Shown: piece by piece, positions 17,524-27,422 of the stretch
How the letters are laid out: the number at the start of each line of letters is the position of its first letter
Numbering within the stretch: position 1 is the stretch's first letter
NCBI RefSeq assembly: GCF_001547995.1
Contig: NZ_AP014690.1
Location: 372,001 to 436,000 of the forward strand
Reading direction: 5' to 3'
DNA from: Asaia bogorensis NBRC 16594
GTDB taxonomy: Bacteria; Pseudomonadota; Alphaproteobacteria; Acetobacterales; Acetobacteraceae
Length of the DNA stretch: 64,000 nt
Notes under the pieces: generated by a model
Databases searched by the model: none
Told to the model about the DNA's origin: nothing
What the model saw: only the letters and a program-made list of their open reading frames with translations
Made by a program: the position numbers and the translations under genes

Positions 17524-18417
17524 TCAGGCGCGATACCGCAAGGCCTCGACAAGCAGTCGAAAGGCTGCCGAGGTATTGCGGCGGCTCGGGTAATAGAGAT
17601 GGTAGCCGGGGAAGGGGGGGCACCAATCCTCCAGCACGCGAACAAGCCGCCCAGCTGCCACATCATCGAGAATCTGATCCTCCATGACGCAGGCCAGACC
17701 AAACCCGTCTCGTGCAGCTTCGAGTAGCATAGGAGCATTGTTGAATGTCAGGGGCCCCTCGGGGCGAACACGCAGGCTGCGTCGCCCTTTTTCCAGCTCC
17801 CAGGCATAGATCGCCCCCGAACTGGCCATGCGCAGTTTCAGGCATTGATGCTGTGACAGATCCTGCGGCTGCCGGGGAGGTGCCTGATGCGCGAAATAAG
17901 CAGGGGCGCCCACAACGGCCATGCGCAACGGTGGCCCGATCGGTACCGCAATCATGTCACGTGCGATGGTTTCTTCCAGTCGCACACCTGCATCGAAGCG
18001 CTCGGCCACGATGTCGGTCAGGCCTGAATCGATGGCGAGTTCCACCTGTATCTCCGGGTATCCGGGCAGCAGGCGCCGCAATGCGGGCCAGATCAGGGTT
18101 CGGGCGGCATGGTCGGAGGTGGTGAGCCGGATCGTGCCTGAGGGACGCTCGGACAATTCACTGATGGCAGCGATTTCGTCGCTGATACTGTCAAGCGCAG
18201 GGACAAGGGTCTGGAGTAACCTTTCACCGGCGAGGGTGGCCGAGACCCGTCGCGTGGTGCGTGTCAGAAGCCGCACGCCAAGGCGGGTTTCGAGCCGTCT
18301 GACCGTATGGCTGAGTGCCGATTGCGACGTGCCAAGCCTTGCCGCCGCACGCGTAAAGCTCTGCTCTTCCGCTACGGCCAGAAAGGCGTTCAGATCGACC
18401 AGATCATCGCGTTTCAT
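17524..18417 (-). CDS. LysR-family transcriptional regulator
   Basis: 297 residues. The helix-turn-helix is in SFTRAAARLGTSQSALSHTV near the N terminus, with a standard effector domain (RFDAGVRLEETIARDMIAVP) of the subgroup that controls oxidoreductase genes. It is convergent with the CMD-SDR unit and diverges from the cupin-AKR pair across 131 bp that contain a good LysR-type box. The cupin-AKR pair is therefore the probable target. Confidence 0.9.
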   Translation of the reverse strand: MKRDDLVDLNAFLAVAEEQSFTRAAARLGTSQSALSHTVRRLETRLGVRLLTRTTRRVSATLAGERLLQTLVPALDSISDEIAAISELSERPSGTIRLTTSDHAARTLIWPALRRLLPGYPEIQVELAIDSGLTDIVAERFDAGVRLEETIARDMIAVPIGPPLRMAVVGAPAYFAHQAPPRQPQDLSQHQCLKLRMASSGAIYAWELEKGRRSLRVRPEGPLTFNNAPMLLEAARDGFGLACVMEDQILDDVAAGRLVRVLEDWCPPFPGYHLYYPSRRNTSAAFRLLVEALRYRA

Positions 18418-18444
18418 TCATGAAAATCCAACATAGGTACGTGC

Positions 18445-18463
18445 CGATTATACGCGCTAATCG
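18445..18463. promoter_or_regulatory. Candidate LysR box
   Basis: CGATTA-N7-TAATCG is a perfect interrupted palindrome containing the T-N11-A core. It lies 27 bp upstream of the LysR start and 85 bp upstream of the cupin start, the usual position for autoregulation and divergent activation. Confidence 0.5.
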
Positions 18464-18548
18464 TTTGCGCAGGATAATGGTTTTATGCCTCATCGCCCCG
18501 TCGCGCCCGCAAGGCGGCTGATCCGGGAATTTCGGGAAAGGGATCACC

Positions 18549-18944
18549 ATGCAGATCACACGTTCAGGTAGCACAGCCTCTGCGCAGGGAAATGACGCCT
18601 GGTTTACCGGCAGGGTGCGTGTGGACGCGCCTTTTTCGGGAAGCGGTGCGCTGGCCTGTGCAACGGTCACATTCGAGCCCGGTGCCCGTACGGCCTGGCA
18701 TACGCACCCCAAGGGACAGACCATTCTGGTGCTTTCCGGGCTGGGCTGGGTGCAGCGCGACGGCGGCGCGGTAGAGGAAGTGCGCCCCGGCGATATCGTG
18801 TTTTTCGAGCCCGATGAGAAACACTGGCACGGTGCCTCGGCGCTATGTGCGATGAGCCACGTCGCCATTACCGAGAGCGTCGAGGGTGTTTCCACCCGAT
18901 GGCTGGATAAGGTGAGCGACGAACAGTACCGCCGCGCTGACTGA
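18549..18944 (+). CDS. Cupin domain protein
   Basis: 131 residues, a single double-stranded beta-helix. Cupin motif 1 is ARTAWHTHPKGQTILVLSGLG with two His and a Lys/Gln ligand region; motif 2 is PGDIVFFEPDEKHWHGAS with the His ligand. This is the (R)-mandelonitrile lyase-like/YP_766765-type small cupin often found beside aldo-keto reductases. It is followed 57 bp later by an AKR gene on the same strand, and LysR control from the left is likely. Its metal and substrate are not determined. Confidence 0.85.
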   Translation: MQITRSGSTASAQGNDAWFTGRVRVDAPFSGSGALACATVTFEPGARTAWHTHPKGQTILVLSGLGWVQRDGGAVEEVRPGDIVFFEPDEKHWHGASALCAMSHVAITESVEGVSTRWLDKVSDEQYRRAD

Positions 18945-18980
18945 GGTTCAGGGCTGAACAGGTCCTTACACACATCATAA

Positions 18981-19983
<1,003 letters not shown>

Positions 19984-19985
<2 letters not shown>

Positions 19986-20088
19986 TCACTCGGGTGCGGA
20001 TCACTCGGGTGCGGATCACTCGGGTGCGGATCACTCGGGTGCGGATCACTCGGGTGCGGATCACTCGGGCGCTGGTCAGTCGGGTTGC
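19984..20088. repeat. 15-bp tandem repeat array, seven units
   Basis: Unit GATCACTCGGGTGCG occurs five times without error (19984-20058), then in two degenerate copies (20059-20073 and 20074-20088). The array starts within the AKR stop codon and its last unit contains the hxlR stop codon, so it fills the whole interval between two convergent genes. Each unit carries CACTCGGGTG, a near-palindrome around CG. Confidence 0.9.
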
Positions 20089-20468
20089 TGGCCAAGCTGC
20101 TGCAGGAGATCCGCATGGCGGACACCCCAGCAATAAAGCATTTCCAGCGGTTCGATAAAGCGCTGGCCAAGCGCGGTCAGCCTGTATTCCACATTGGGTG
20201 GCATGGTCTGGATTACGACCCGTTCGACCAGACCGGCCGTCTGAAGATCGCGTAGCGTCTGGGTCATCATCTTTTTCGACAAGCCAGGCAGGTTGCGCTG
20301 CAGGGCGCCAGGGCGGGCTGACCCCCCGGATATATGCAGGGCATGCAGGATCATGGTCACCCATTTGCCTGAAAACAGCTTGAGCAGGCGTCGTGGGGCG
20401 CAATCCTCGGCAAACGGGGCCTGACGGTAGCCTGCCAGCAGATCAGGAGACGGGGTGGGGTCGGTCAT
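20076..20468 (-). CDS. HxlR-family transcriptional regulator
   Basis: 130 residues. The family pattern is complete: a Cys near the N terminus (AEDCAPRRLLKLFSGKWVTM), winged-helix core with GLSKKMMTQTLRDLQTAGLV and wing VVIQTMPPNVEYRLTALGQ. HxlR proteins sense electrophiles or aldehydes, often through a Cys. A GAAGGG six bases before the ATG at 20468 fixes the start over an in-frame upstream ATG. It diverges from the PRISE-type reductase at 20570 and probably controls it. Its stop lies in the last unit of the tandem repeat. Confidence 0.9.
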   Translation of the reverse strand: MTDPTPSPDLLAGYRQAPFAEDCAPRRLLKLFSGKWVTMILHALHISGGSARPGALQRNLPGLSKKMMTQTLRDLQTAGLVERVVIQTMPPNVEYRLTALGQRFIEPLEMLYCWGVRHADLLQQLGQQPD

Positions 20469-20488
20469 GGAGCCCTTCAGGTAACCAG

Positions 20489-20504
20489 GGCACAAAAAGG
20501 TGCC
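20489..20504. promoter_or_regulatory. Candidate HxlR operator
   Basis: GGCAC-N6-GTGCC is an interrupted palindrome in the 101-bp divergent interval between hxlR and the reductase gene, 20 bp before the hxlR start. The size suits an HxlR dimer; assignment is by position only. Confidence 0.4.
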
Positions 20505-20569
20505 GGATTGTGTTTTTTATTCCCTCGCCCCAGCTTCGGAAAGACAGGAACGACGCTGGAGTATTTCTG

Positions 20570-21634
20570 ATGACCCATACTGCCCTTATCATCGGTGCGA
20601 CCGGTCTGGTCGGGCAAAATCTTGCCAATCGTCTGGTGGCCGAAGGCTGGACCGTTTATGGCCTTGCCCGCCGCATTGAGGCGCTTCCCGCCACGGTGTT
20701 GCCCATCAAGGCCGACACGCTCGACCCGCAGGGGCTGAAGGCGGCGCTGGCGGATATCGCGCCAAGCCATGTGTTCTTCACTACATGGACGCGGCGCGAA
20801 ACCGAGCGTGAGAACTGCATCGCCAATGCTGCCATGCTGCGCAATGTGTTCGAGGCGCTGCCCAGGCCGGAAGCTCTTGTCCATGCAGCGCTTGTTACCG
20901 GGCTCAAGCATTATCTCGGGCCATTCGATGCCTACGCCAAAGGCGCACCGCCGGTCACCCCCTTCCGCGAAAGCATGGGGCGTCTGGATGTCGAGAATTT
21001 CTATTACGCGCAGGAAGACGTGCTGTTTGAGGCATCGCGCAGCCTCAACTTCACGTGGTCGGTGCATCGCCCTCATACGGTGATCGGCTTTGCCATTGGC
21101 AATCTGATGAATATGGGCACAACGCTCGCTGTCTATGCCTCGCTATGCCGCGAGACAGGGATGCCCTTCGTGTTTCCCGGTTCCCCTACCCAGTGGAACG
21201 CACTCACAGATGTCACGGATGCAAGGCAGCTTGCGAGCCAGATTCACTGGGCCTCGACAAATCCGGCCGGGCGTAACCAGGCTTTCAATGTGGTCAATGG
21301 TGACGTGTTTCGCTGGTCGAGCCTATGGGGTGAACTGGCCAACTGGTTTGGCATCGAGGCTGCGCCCTATCCCGGTGAGGCAACCTCGCTCGAAGCCCTG
21401 ATGGGCGGCAAGGAAGATGTATGGTCGGCGCTCGCCCAAAAGCATGATCTGGTTGAGCCTGACCTGACCCGTCTGGCCTCGCCCTGGCATACGGATGCTG
21501 ATCTGGGCCGCCCGGTGGAATGTGTGACCGACATGACGAAAAGCCGTCTGTTCGGCTTTACAGGGTATCACGATACACGGCGTTCCTTTGCCGATCTGTT
21601 TACCCTGCTGCAGGCGCGAAAACTCATCCCCTGA
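20570..21634 (+). CDS. SDR-family reductase of the PRISE (progesterone 5-beta-reductase/iridoid synthase-like) type
   Basis: 354 residues. GATGLVGQNLANRL is the NAD(P)-binding motif, and VYGLARR supplies the Arg that favours NADPH. The PRISE active-site pair is present: Lys in ALVTGLKHYLGPF and Tyr in LDVENFYYAQEDVLF; HRPHTVIGFAIGNLMNMGT is also characteristic. These enzymes reduce activated C=C bonds of enones. ATG at 20570 is chosen because it opens directly with THTALIIGATG; the frame is open upstream. The divergent HxlR gene suggests induction by an electrophilic enone or aldehyde. Confidence 0.85.
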   Translation: MTHTALIIGATGLVGQNLANRLVAEGWTVYGLARRIEALPATVLPIKADTLDPQGLKAALADIAPSHVFFTTWTRRETERENCIANAAMLRNVFEALPRPEALVHAALVTGLKHYLGPFDAYAKGAPPVTPFRESMGRLDVENFYYAQEDVLFEASRSLNFTWSVHRPHTVIGFAIGNLMNMGTTLAVYASLCRETGMPFVFPGSPTQWNALTDVTDARQLASQIHWASTNPAGRNQAFNVVNGDVFRWSSLWGELANWFGIEAAPYPGEATSLEALMGGKEDVWSALAQKHDLVEPDLTRLASPWHTDADLGRPVECVTDMTKSRLFGFTGYHDTRRSFADLFTLLQARKLIP

Positions 21635-21648
21635 GACTGGCTGTTGCA

Positions 21649-21668
21649 CCGGGGCAATTCAGCCCCGG
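21649..21668. terminator. Hairpin between convergent genes
   Basis: CCGGGGC - AATTCA - GCCCCGG forms a perfect 7-bp GC-rich stem in the 41-bp gap between the reductase and DUF1501 genes. There is no T run on either side; a bidirectional terminator role is inferred. Confidence 0.5.
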
Positions 21669-21675
21669 CGTATTG

Positions 21676-22878
21676 CTACGCTACAAGGCCTGTCATCAGA
21701 TCGGGTGTGCCATCGGGAAAGACCTGCGCGAGCGCTGTGCGTGGCAGATGCATGTGAGCACACAGGATTCCGGCTATGACACTGCGCAGATCGGTTGTCG
21801 GTGCGAGATCGCGGTTTTCAAAAAGCTGCCCGGGGCGCAATCCCGGCCATGTTCCGGCGACACGTCCGCCACGCACAGCGCTGCCCGCCAGAAAGGCCAC
21901 GGCCCCCGTGCCGTGATCGGTCCCGCCCGTGCCATTCATGCGGGCGGTTCGGCCGAATTCGGTCATGGCCAGCACCACTGTGCGTGACCAGGATGCGTCC
22001 AGATTGTTTCTCAGAGTTGTTATTCCCTGATCGAGCCGGGCAAGCGGGGCCTTGAGCGCCCCGATCTGGCCCGCATGGGTGTCCCATCCGCCTATTTCCA
22101 GGGCGGCGACACGTGGCCCGTCGTCGCGTGACATCATGAGCCCTGCTGCCGAGGCCAGACGTGTGAAACCATCCTCCTTGCGTCCGACCTGCATGGCGCC
22201 CTGCGCCAGGGCATTGTCTGAAAAACCACGGGTCAGAAGGCCGTTGTGAAAGGCCGGGCCGGTCAGCCTGTCATGCTCATTCAGCTTTGCAATCTGGCGG
22301 TAAAGCTCGTCTGTGGGATGCTGGCTGCCCGCCGGGGCATAGCTGCCGATGCGGGCGGGACCACGCAATAACAGGGGTACATCGAGCCCAAGCGACAGAC
22401 CCAGCCCCTCGGGGTGCTGCCTCTGCCCTGGCAGGAAAGAAACGGCACGATTGAGCCAGCCGCTGGAGAGACGATGATCCGCCCCGCTTTCAAGATAATC
22501 CTGGGCGTCAAAATGAGAGCGCGTGCGATACGGCGCGGCAACGGCATGGACTGGAAGCATCTGCCCGGCACCATATAGGTCGTGCAGCCCCGCCAGGGCG
22601 GGATGCAGCCCGAATGTACCACCCAGATCGAGCAATCCCTGATCCTGCCCCGGCTCAGGCAGGACAAGCGCCTTGCGCAGCGCAGCGAGCCCGGGGTCGC
22701 CATAGGGGGTGACAGCCGCCATGCCATCGAGCGCACCGCGAAGCAGGATCACGACCAGTCGCGCATCCTGAGTCTGACCGGGCGAGACGGCGGATGGCGC
22801 CGCAAAAGCAAGGGAGGAGCGACCGAGAGACCAGCTCGCGGCCAGACCGAGAAGGGCAGAACGACGACGGAGCATCAT
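21676..22878 (-). CDS. DUF1501 family protein (Tat-exported)
   Basis: 400 residues. The N terminus MMLRRRSALLGLAASWSLG is a Tat-type signal. VVILLRGALDGMAAVTPYGDP, the AQDYLESG block, ALEIGGWDTHAGQ and VLAMTEFGRTARMNGTGGTDHG are the conserved metal-site motifs of DUF1501, a family related to alkaline-phosphatase/sulfatase folds. It starts three bases after the stop codon of the DUF1800 gene. The two families form a well-known conserved pair across bacteria, with export of both but no settled function. Confidence 0.88.
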   Translation of the reverse strand: MMLRRRSALLGLAASWSLGRSSLAFAAPSAVSPGQTQDARLVVILLRGALDGMAAVTPYGDPGLAALRKALVLPEPGQDQGLLDLGGTFGLHPALAGLHDLYGAGQMLPVHAVAAPYRTRSHFDAQDYLESGADHRLSSGWLNRAVSFLPGQRQHPEGLGLSLGLDVPLLLRGPARIGSYAPAGSQHPTDELYRQIAKLNEHDRLTGPAFHNGLLTRGFSDNALAQGAMQVGRKEDGFTRLASAAGLMMSRDDGPRVAALEIGGWDTHAGQIGALKAPLARLDQGITTLRNNLDASWSRTVVLAMTEFGRTARMNGTGGTDHGTGAVAFLAGSAVRGGRVAGTWPGLRPGQLFENRDLAPTTDLRSVIAGILCAHMHLPRTALAQVFPDGTPDLMTGLVA

Positions 22879-22881
22879 GGG

Positions 22882-24204
22882 TCAGCGCCTCTGAAACTCG
22901 GGTGAAGAAAAAAGCAGGGTGAAAGCGTCGCGCCGTGATCCGGCATGTTGCATGGCCAGATTTGTGGCGGGGCGTAGCAGGGGGCCTAATGCGACCTGAG
23001 CCACGGTCTCGGGGTTCTGTTCGGTCAGCCTGCCAGCAAAGCGATAGGCCCAGTCGGCTCGGGCCATCATATCGGCAGGGGCCGACCAGTCCGGCGCAAG
23101 GTCGCTCCACCCGTTGGGCATGGGGGCATTCCAGACCGGCTGACCCATCGCGGCACAGGCGGCCGCCAGTATCATGGCAGGGGCGTGGGGGTCGTGCGGG
23201 TTGCTCGTATTCGCGCCGGTCAGAGCCGGTATCGTTCCCGTGGCACGCAGGGCGGCGGCTGCATATTCCATGGGTGTACGCAGCTTGCTGCCGTGCGGTG
23301 TTGCTCCTGCCAGATCGACAAGGGCAAGGGTCGCATCCTGCAGATTGCCGCCACTACGCTGCAAGGCGGTCATGATGGGGGCGATCTGGGCAGGTGTCGG
23401 GGTGTCGGTCAGGAAATGCCGGGCGAGTTGCGTGGCGATATGCTTGTACGTTGCGGGATGCGTACCCAGAAACTGCAGGGCCGCAACGCCGCCTGCCTCG
23501 CCCTCGGGGAAAACCTGGCCAAGCAGCGTCTTGCTACCCGGTTGGTGGGCACGGGGATTGAAGCGGAATCCCGGTGCCTCGGCTTTCATGTCCACGCCCC
23601 AGCCGGTCAGGATTGCCGCGAAATTCGTGACGTCGTTCTGTGTGTAGCCAGAGGCCGGCGAGAGTGTGTGCAGCTCCAGACATTCCCGCGCCAGATTTTC
23701 GTTCAGGCCGCGATGCTGCTTCAGGCCGGCGGGACTGTCCGGCCCGATCGAGGCGACATTGTCGAGATACATCAGCATGGCCGGATGGCGCATGACGGCA
23801 GTCAGCATATCGACGAAGCGTCCGGTCACATGCGGGCGTATGGCCTCGCGCATATAGGCCCCGATGACCGCTTTCGTACGATCCTGCTTCTGGCTGACCG
23901 TGAAGTGATTGAACCAGAACCACACCAGCCTCTCGCGAAAGGGCTGCACGCCATCAAGCACAGCCGCGAGCTGGGCGGTTATCTCCGCTTGCAGAATGGG
24001 TTTGACCAATGGGTTGCCACGCAGCTTTTCCTGTCGCTGCGTACGCAGTGCCACCAGACCATCGGCGCTCGTGCCAAGGGCACCCCAGGACCGGCTTTGC
24101 AGGCCTTCAAGCTGCGCCATCAGCCAGTGACGCCCTGAATCAGGCGTTGGGGCATCGGGGCAAGCACCCCAGCCAAAGCGGTTTTCCATATCGACAGCCT
24201 GCAT
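22882..24204 (-). CDS. DUF1800 family protein
   Basis: 440 residues. Conserved blocks of DUF1800 are seen: ERLVWFWFNHFTVSQ, HPAMLMYLDNVASIGPDSP, NENLARECLELHTLS with YTQNDVTNFAAILTGWG, and HIATQLARHFLTDTPTP. The ATG at 24204 follows AGGAGA at a good distance and is preferred to an upstream start. It is the first gene of a two-gene unit with the DUF1501 gene. The pair is usually secreted or periplasmic; I see no clear signal sequence from this start, so it may be carried out with its partner. Confidence 0.85.
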   Translation of the reverse strand: MQAVDMENRFGWGACPDAPTPDSGRHWLMAQLEGLQSRSWGALGTSADGLVALRTQRQEKLRGNPLVKPILQAEITAQLAAVLDGVQPFRERLVWFWFNHFTVSQKQDRTKAVIGAYMREAIRPHVTGRFVDMLTAVMRHPAMLMYLDNVASIGPDSPAGLKQHRGLNENLARECLELHTLSPASGYTQNDVTNFAAILTGWGVDMKAEAPGFRFNPRAHQPGSKTLLGQVFPEGEAGGVAALQFLGTHPATYKHIATQLARHFLTDTPTPAQIAPIMTALQRSGGNLQDATLALVDLAGATPHGSKLRTPMEYAAAALRATGTIPALTGANTSNPHDPHAPAMILAAACAAMGQPVWNAPMPNGWSDLAPDWSAPADMMARADWAYRFAGRLTEQNPETVAQVALGPLLRPATNLAMQHAGSRRDAFTLLFSSPEFQRR

Positions 24205-24467
24205 GATCTCTCCTGACGAGGACCGGGATGCGTGGTGACCGGGATGCATTTTGATTGTGTCGAACTGTGTAGGCGCTTTGTGGCGTAAAAACAGCTGTTT
24301 TGTAACGATGACGCTCATAGTGGATGACGGGGAGGGGCGGCCCTGAACGCCAGACGAATCGCCGCGCTCTGTCCACGGCGCGGGGGGACCTATGCTCCCA
24401 TGTTTTCAAATCCTGCCCGAACGGCTATGGCTCAGCACGAGTGATGACGTGGGACTGGAGGTGTGAC

Positions 24468-25106
24468 ATGACGACCATAGCAAGACGTGGCGTCTGCCTC
24501 GTGATTTCGGCACCCTCCGGCGCAGGGAAATCGACCATCGCCAATGCGCTGCGCGCGGGTGATTCCAGCCTTGCCCATTCCGTATCGGTCACCACGCGTG
24601 CCCCGCGTCCCGGCGAGAAAGAGGGCGTACATTACCATTTTCGCAGCATGGACCAGTTTCGCGACATGGCCGCGAAAGGGGAGTTGCTGGAATGGGCCGA
24701 GGTGTTCGGTCGCGGTTACGGCACACCCCGTGCGCCGGTCGAGGCCGCGCTCGCCAGAGGGCGGGACATGGTGTTCGATATTGACTGGCAGGGGCACAGG
24801 CTCCTGCGCGCGGCGCTGCCGGACGACGTGGTAAGCCTTTTCGTGCTCCCCCCCTCGATGAAGGAGCTCGATCGCCGCCTGCGCTCGCGGGCTTCGGATG
24901 CGGAATCCGAAATCGACAAGCGCATGGGCGCGGCTCTGGCCGAAATTTCGCACTGGAGCGAATTCGATCATGTGATCGTCAATGCTGAACTTGATCGCGC
25001 CGTGCGGGAGGCACAGTCGATTCTGGTCGCAGCGAGGCTTAAAACGAAGCGTCAGCACGGCCTGGCAGATCTTATGAAGGAATACGAGGCGAACAAGCCC
25101 GGCTGA
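24468..25106 (+). CDS. gmk: Guanylate kinase
   Basis: 212 residues, the normal size. Phosphorylates GMP (and dGMP) to GDP with ATP in purine nucleotide synthesis. The P-loop SAPSGAGKSTI lies at about residues 14-24, the GMP-binding region is SVSVTTRAPRPGEKEGVHYHF, and VFDIDWQGHRLLR is the NMP-binding core with catalytic Asp. GGAGG six bases before the ATG at 24468 fixes the start although the frame is open upstream. A GC-rich hairpin overlaps the stop (25098-25114) and may end the transcript. Confidence 0.95.
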   Translation: MTTIARRGVCLVISAPSGAGKSTIANALRAGDSSLAHSVSVTTRAPRPGEKEGVHYHFRSMDQFRDMAAKGELLEWAEVFGRGYGTPRAPVEAALARGRDMVFDIDWQGHRLLRAALPDDVVSLFVLPPSMKELDRRLRSRASDAESEIDKRMGAALAEISHWSEFDHVIVNAELDRAVREAQSILVAARLKTKRQHGLADLMKEYEANKPG

Positions 25107-25164
25107 GGGCCGGGTGCGCGTGGTGATAACTGCTCTGTACTGACAGTATACCTGCACTTTGCCT

Positions 25165-25183
25165 GCATCATTTCGCATGATGC
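25165..25183. promoter_or_regulatory. Inverted repeat upstream of the MHS transporter
   Basis: GCATCAT-N5-ATGATGC is a perfect 7-bp interrupted palindrome 92 bp before the transporter start codon. No T run follows it, so an operator is more likely than a terminator of gmk. No regulator gene is adjacent. Confidence 0.45.
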
Positions 25184-25274
25184 CTGTTTGTCGTTAGGAT
25201 GGATTTCATCCTGCGGGCCGGAACCCCCGGCCTGGCAGATCTGACATCCATCACGACAGAAGCGAACCCGCATC

Positions 25275-26561
25275 ATGACAAACGAGCCGCCCTCACGCCG
25301 TCGTCTTGCCAAGGCCGTAGGCCAGGTCGCGAGCGGCAACATGCTCGAAATGTACGATTTCATGGTGTTCGGCTATTACGCGCTCGATATCGGCAACGCA
25401 TTTTTTCCAACGGCCGATGTGCAGACCCAGATGATGGCCTCCTTTGCGACATTTGGCGCAGGATTTGTGATGCGCCCTCTGGGCGCGCTCGTGCTTGGCG
25501 CCTATGTTGATCGTATCGGGCGGCGCAAGGGGCTTATCCTCACGCTCACCCTCATGGCCATTGGCACCATGACCCTGGCCCTGACGCCCAGTTACAAGAG
25601 GATCGGTATTCTCGCGCCGCTTCTGGTGTTGCTCGGGCGGCTGATCCAGGGGTTTTCTGCCGGGGTCGAGGTGGGATCGAGTTCTGTCTATCTGTCCGAA
25701 ATCGCCACGGAGAAAAATCGTGGTTTCATCGTGGCTTTCCAGTCTGCCTCCATTCAGTTGGCCGTCGTGCTGGCCGCGGCAATCGGATTTGGCCTGACAT
25801 CCCTGCTGGGCGGTCCGGTCATGTCGGCCTGGGGGTGGCGAATTCCTCTCGCGCTGGGCTGCATGATTGTGCCTGTGCTTATATTCCTGCGGCGCAATCT
25901 GCAGGAAACCGAGGCTTTTTCCTCTCAGGCCACGCATCCCGGCATTTGGGAGATTGCGGTGTCTTTGGTGCGTAACTGGTATGTAGGCCTGATTGGTATC
26001 CTGACCGGTGTGATGAGCACGGTCTCGTTTTATGTAATCACCGCCTATTGCCCTGCTTTTGGCACGCGCGTGCTGCATCTGGGACGGCAGGATGCGCTGC
26101 TGGTCACGCTTTGCGCGGGGCTCGCCAATCTGGTTCTGGTCCCTGTTTTCGGGCTGGTTTCTGACAGGATCGGGCGCAAGAAGCTGCTGATTGGCGCCAC
26201 AGCGCTCGTGCTGTGTCTGGCATGGCCGATGATGAAATGGTTGGTGGCTGCGCCGAGCTTCGGCAGGTTGCTCAGTGTCGAGCTGGCTTTGGCGATACTC
26301 TACAGTGCCTATAACGGGGCCGCCATCGTCTGGCTGACCGAGATCGTACCGCCGCGTATACGCACGACGGGTTTCTCCCTGGCCTACAGTCTAGCCACCT
26401 GCATCGGTGGGTTTAGCCCAGTCGTATGCACTTGGTTGATCTTGCAGACCCAGGACAGGGCCATGCCCGCATTGTGGCTTTCTGCGGCGGCGGCGTGTGG
26501 ATTGCTCGCTGCCATTGTGTCGCGGCCCTATGTCGAACGTAGCCCGCGCCAAGTTGGATAA
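25275..26561 (+). CDS. MFS transporter, metabolite:H+ symporter family (citrate/tricarboxylate type)
   Basis: 428 residues with twelve predicted membrane segments. The N terminus SGNMLEMYDFMVFGYYALDIG, then FGAGFVMRPLGALVLGAYVDRIGRRKGL and GRLIQGFSAGVEVGSSSVYLSE, are signatures of the MHS subfamily (CitA citrate:H+ symporter, ProP, KgtP). The exact wording is closest to CitA-like carriers, so a di- or tricarboxylate is the expected substrate. It is monocistronic, ending at a strong bidirectional terminator shared with sdhB, which may be relevant to TCA-intermediate supply. Confidence 0.85.
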   Translation: MTNEPPSRRRLAKAVGQVASGNMLEMYDFMVFGYYALDIGNAFFPTADVQTQMMASFATFGAGFVMRPLGALVLGAYVDRIGRRKGLILTLTLMAIGTMTLALTPSYKRIGILAPLLVLLGRLIQGFSAGVEVGSSSVYLSEIATEKNRGFIVAFQSASIQLAVVLAAAIGFGLTSLLGGPVMSAWGWRIPLALGCMIVPVLIFLRRNLQETEAFSSQATHPGIWEIAVSLVRNWYVGLIGILTGVMSTVSFYVITAYCPAFGTRVLHLGRQDALLVTLCAGLANLVLVPVFGLVSDRIGRKKLLIGATALVLCLAWPMMKWLVAAPSFGRLLSVELALAILYSAYNGAAIVWLTEIVPPRIRTTGFSLAYSLATCIGGFSPVVCTWLILQTQDRAMPALWLSAAAACGLLAAIVSRPYVERSPRQVG

Positions 26562-26579
26562 ACGTTTGGAAATAAAAAA

Positions 26580-26604
26580 GGCCGGGAGAGTATCCCGGCC
26601 TTTT
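26580..26604. terminator. Bidirectional intrinsic terminator
   Basis: GGCCGGGA - GAGTA - TCCCGGCC is a perfect 8-bp stem flanked by six A residues on the left and four T residues on the right, so it can end both the MHS transporter transcript (+) and the sdhCDAB transcript (-). Confidence 0.92.
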
Positions 26605-26631
26605 CTTTTCTGATCTGCAAGGGTGTCGAGC

Positions 26632-27411
26632 CTATTCCCGCTCGACCTGCAATTTCTTGATATTGGCGATGGCCTTGGCCGGGTTCAGACCCTTGGGGCA
26701 GGTCTGGGTGCAGTTCATGATGGTGCGGCAGCCATAGAGCTTCATGGAATCATCCAGCGCTTCCAGTCGCTCGCCCGTATGGTCGTCGCGGCTGTCCATG
26801 ATCCAGCGATTGGCGGCCAGCAGCGTGGCGGGCCCGAGATAACGGTCGCCATTCCACCAATAGGACGGGCAGGACGTGCTGCAGCAGAAGCACAGGATGC
26901 ATTCCCACATGCCATCCAGTTTTTCGCGCTCTTCCACGCTTTGCAGGCGTTCGGTATCAGGCGGCGGCGGGGTGTCGCTTTTCAGCCAGGGCTGAATGGA
27001 CTCAAGTTGGGCATAAGCGCCGTTCAGGTTGGGCACTAGATCCTTCACCACTGGCATATGCGGCAGCGGATTGATCTTGACCGTGCCCTTGATCGAACTG
27101 ATGGGCTTGAGACAGGCCAGCGTGTTCTCGCCATCGATGTTCATGGCGCAGGACCCGCAGATCCCCTCGCGGCAGGAGCGGCGAAAGGTCAGCGTCGCGT
27201 CGATATGGTCCTTGATATAGAGCAGGGCATCGAGAACCATCGGCCCGACCTTGTCGAGATCGAGTTCATAGCTGTCGAGGCTCGGATTGGACTCGTCATC
27301 GGGCGACCAGCGATAGACCTGAAACGTGGCCTTGCGCTTGGCTTCGGCAGGCGCCGGATAGAATTTGCCGGGGCGGGTCGTGCTGTTTTTGGGCAGGCGG
27401 AGTTCAACCAT
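26632..27411 (-). CDS. sdhB: Succinate dehydrogenase iron-sulfur subunit
   Basis: 259 residues. Cluster ligands are in order: [15 protein letters not shown] for [2Fe-2S], then [16 protein letters not shown] and [17 protein letters not shown] for the [4Fe-4S] and [3Fe-4S] centres. It carries electrons from SdhA to ubiquinone at the inner face of the cytoplasmic membrane. It is the last gene of the sdhCDAB operon, 11 bp after sdhA, and ends at a bidirectional terminator. Confidence 0.96.
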   Translation of the reverse strand: MVELRLPKNSTTRPGKFYPAPAEAKRKATFQVYRWSPDDESNPSLDSYELDLDKVGPMVLDALLYIKDHIDATLTFRRSCREGICGSCAMNIDGENTLACLKPISSIKGTVKINPLPHMPVVKDLVPNLNGAYAQLESIQPWLKSDTPPPPDTERLQSVEEREKLDGMWECILCFCCSTSCPSYWWNGDRYLGPATLLAANRWIMDSRDDHTGERLEALDDSMKLYGCRTIMNCTQTCPKGLNPAKAIANIKKLQVERE

Positions 27412-27422
27412 GGTGAGGCTCC

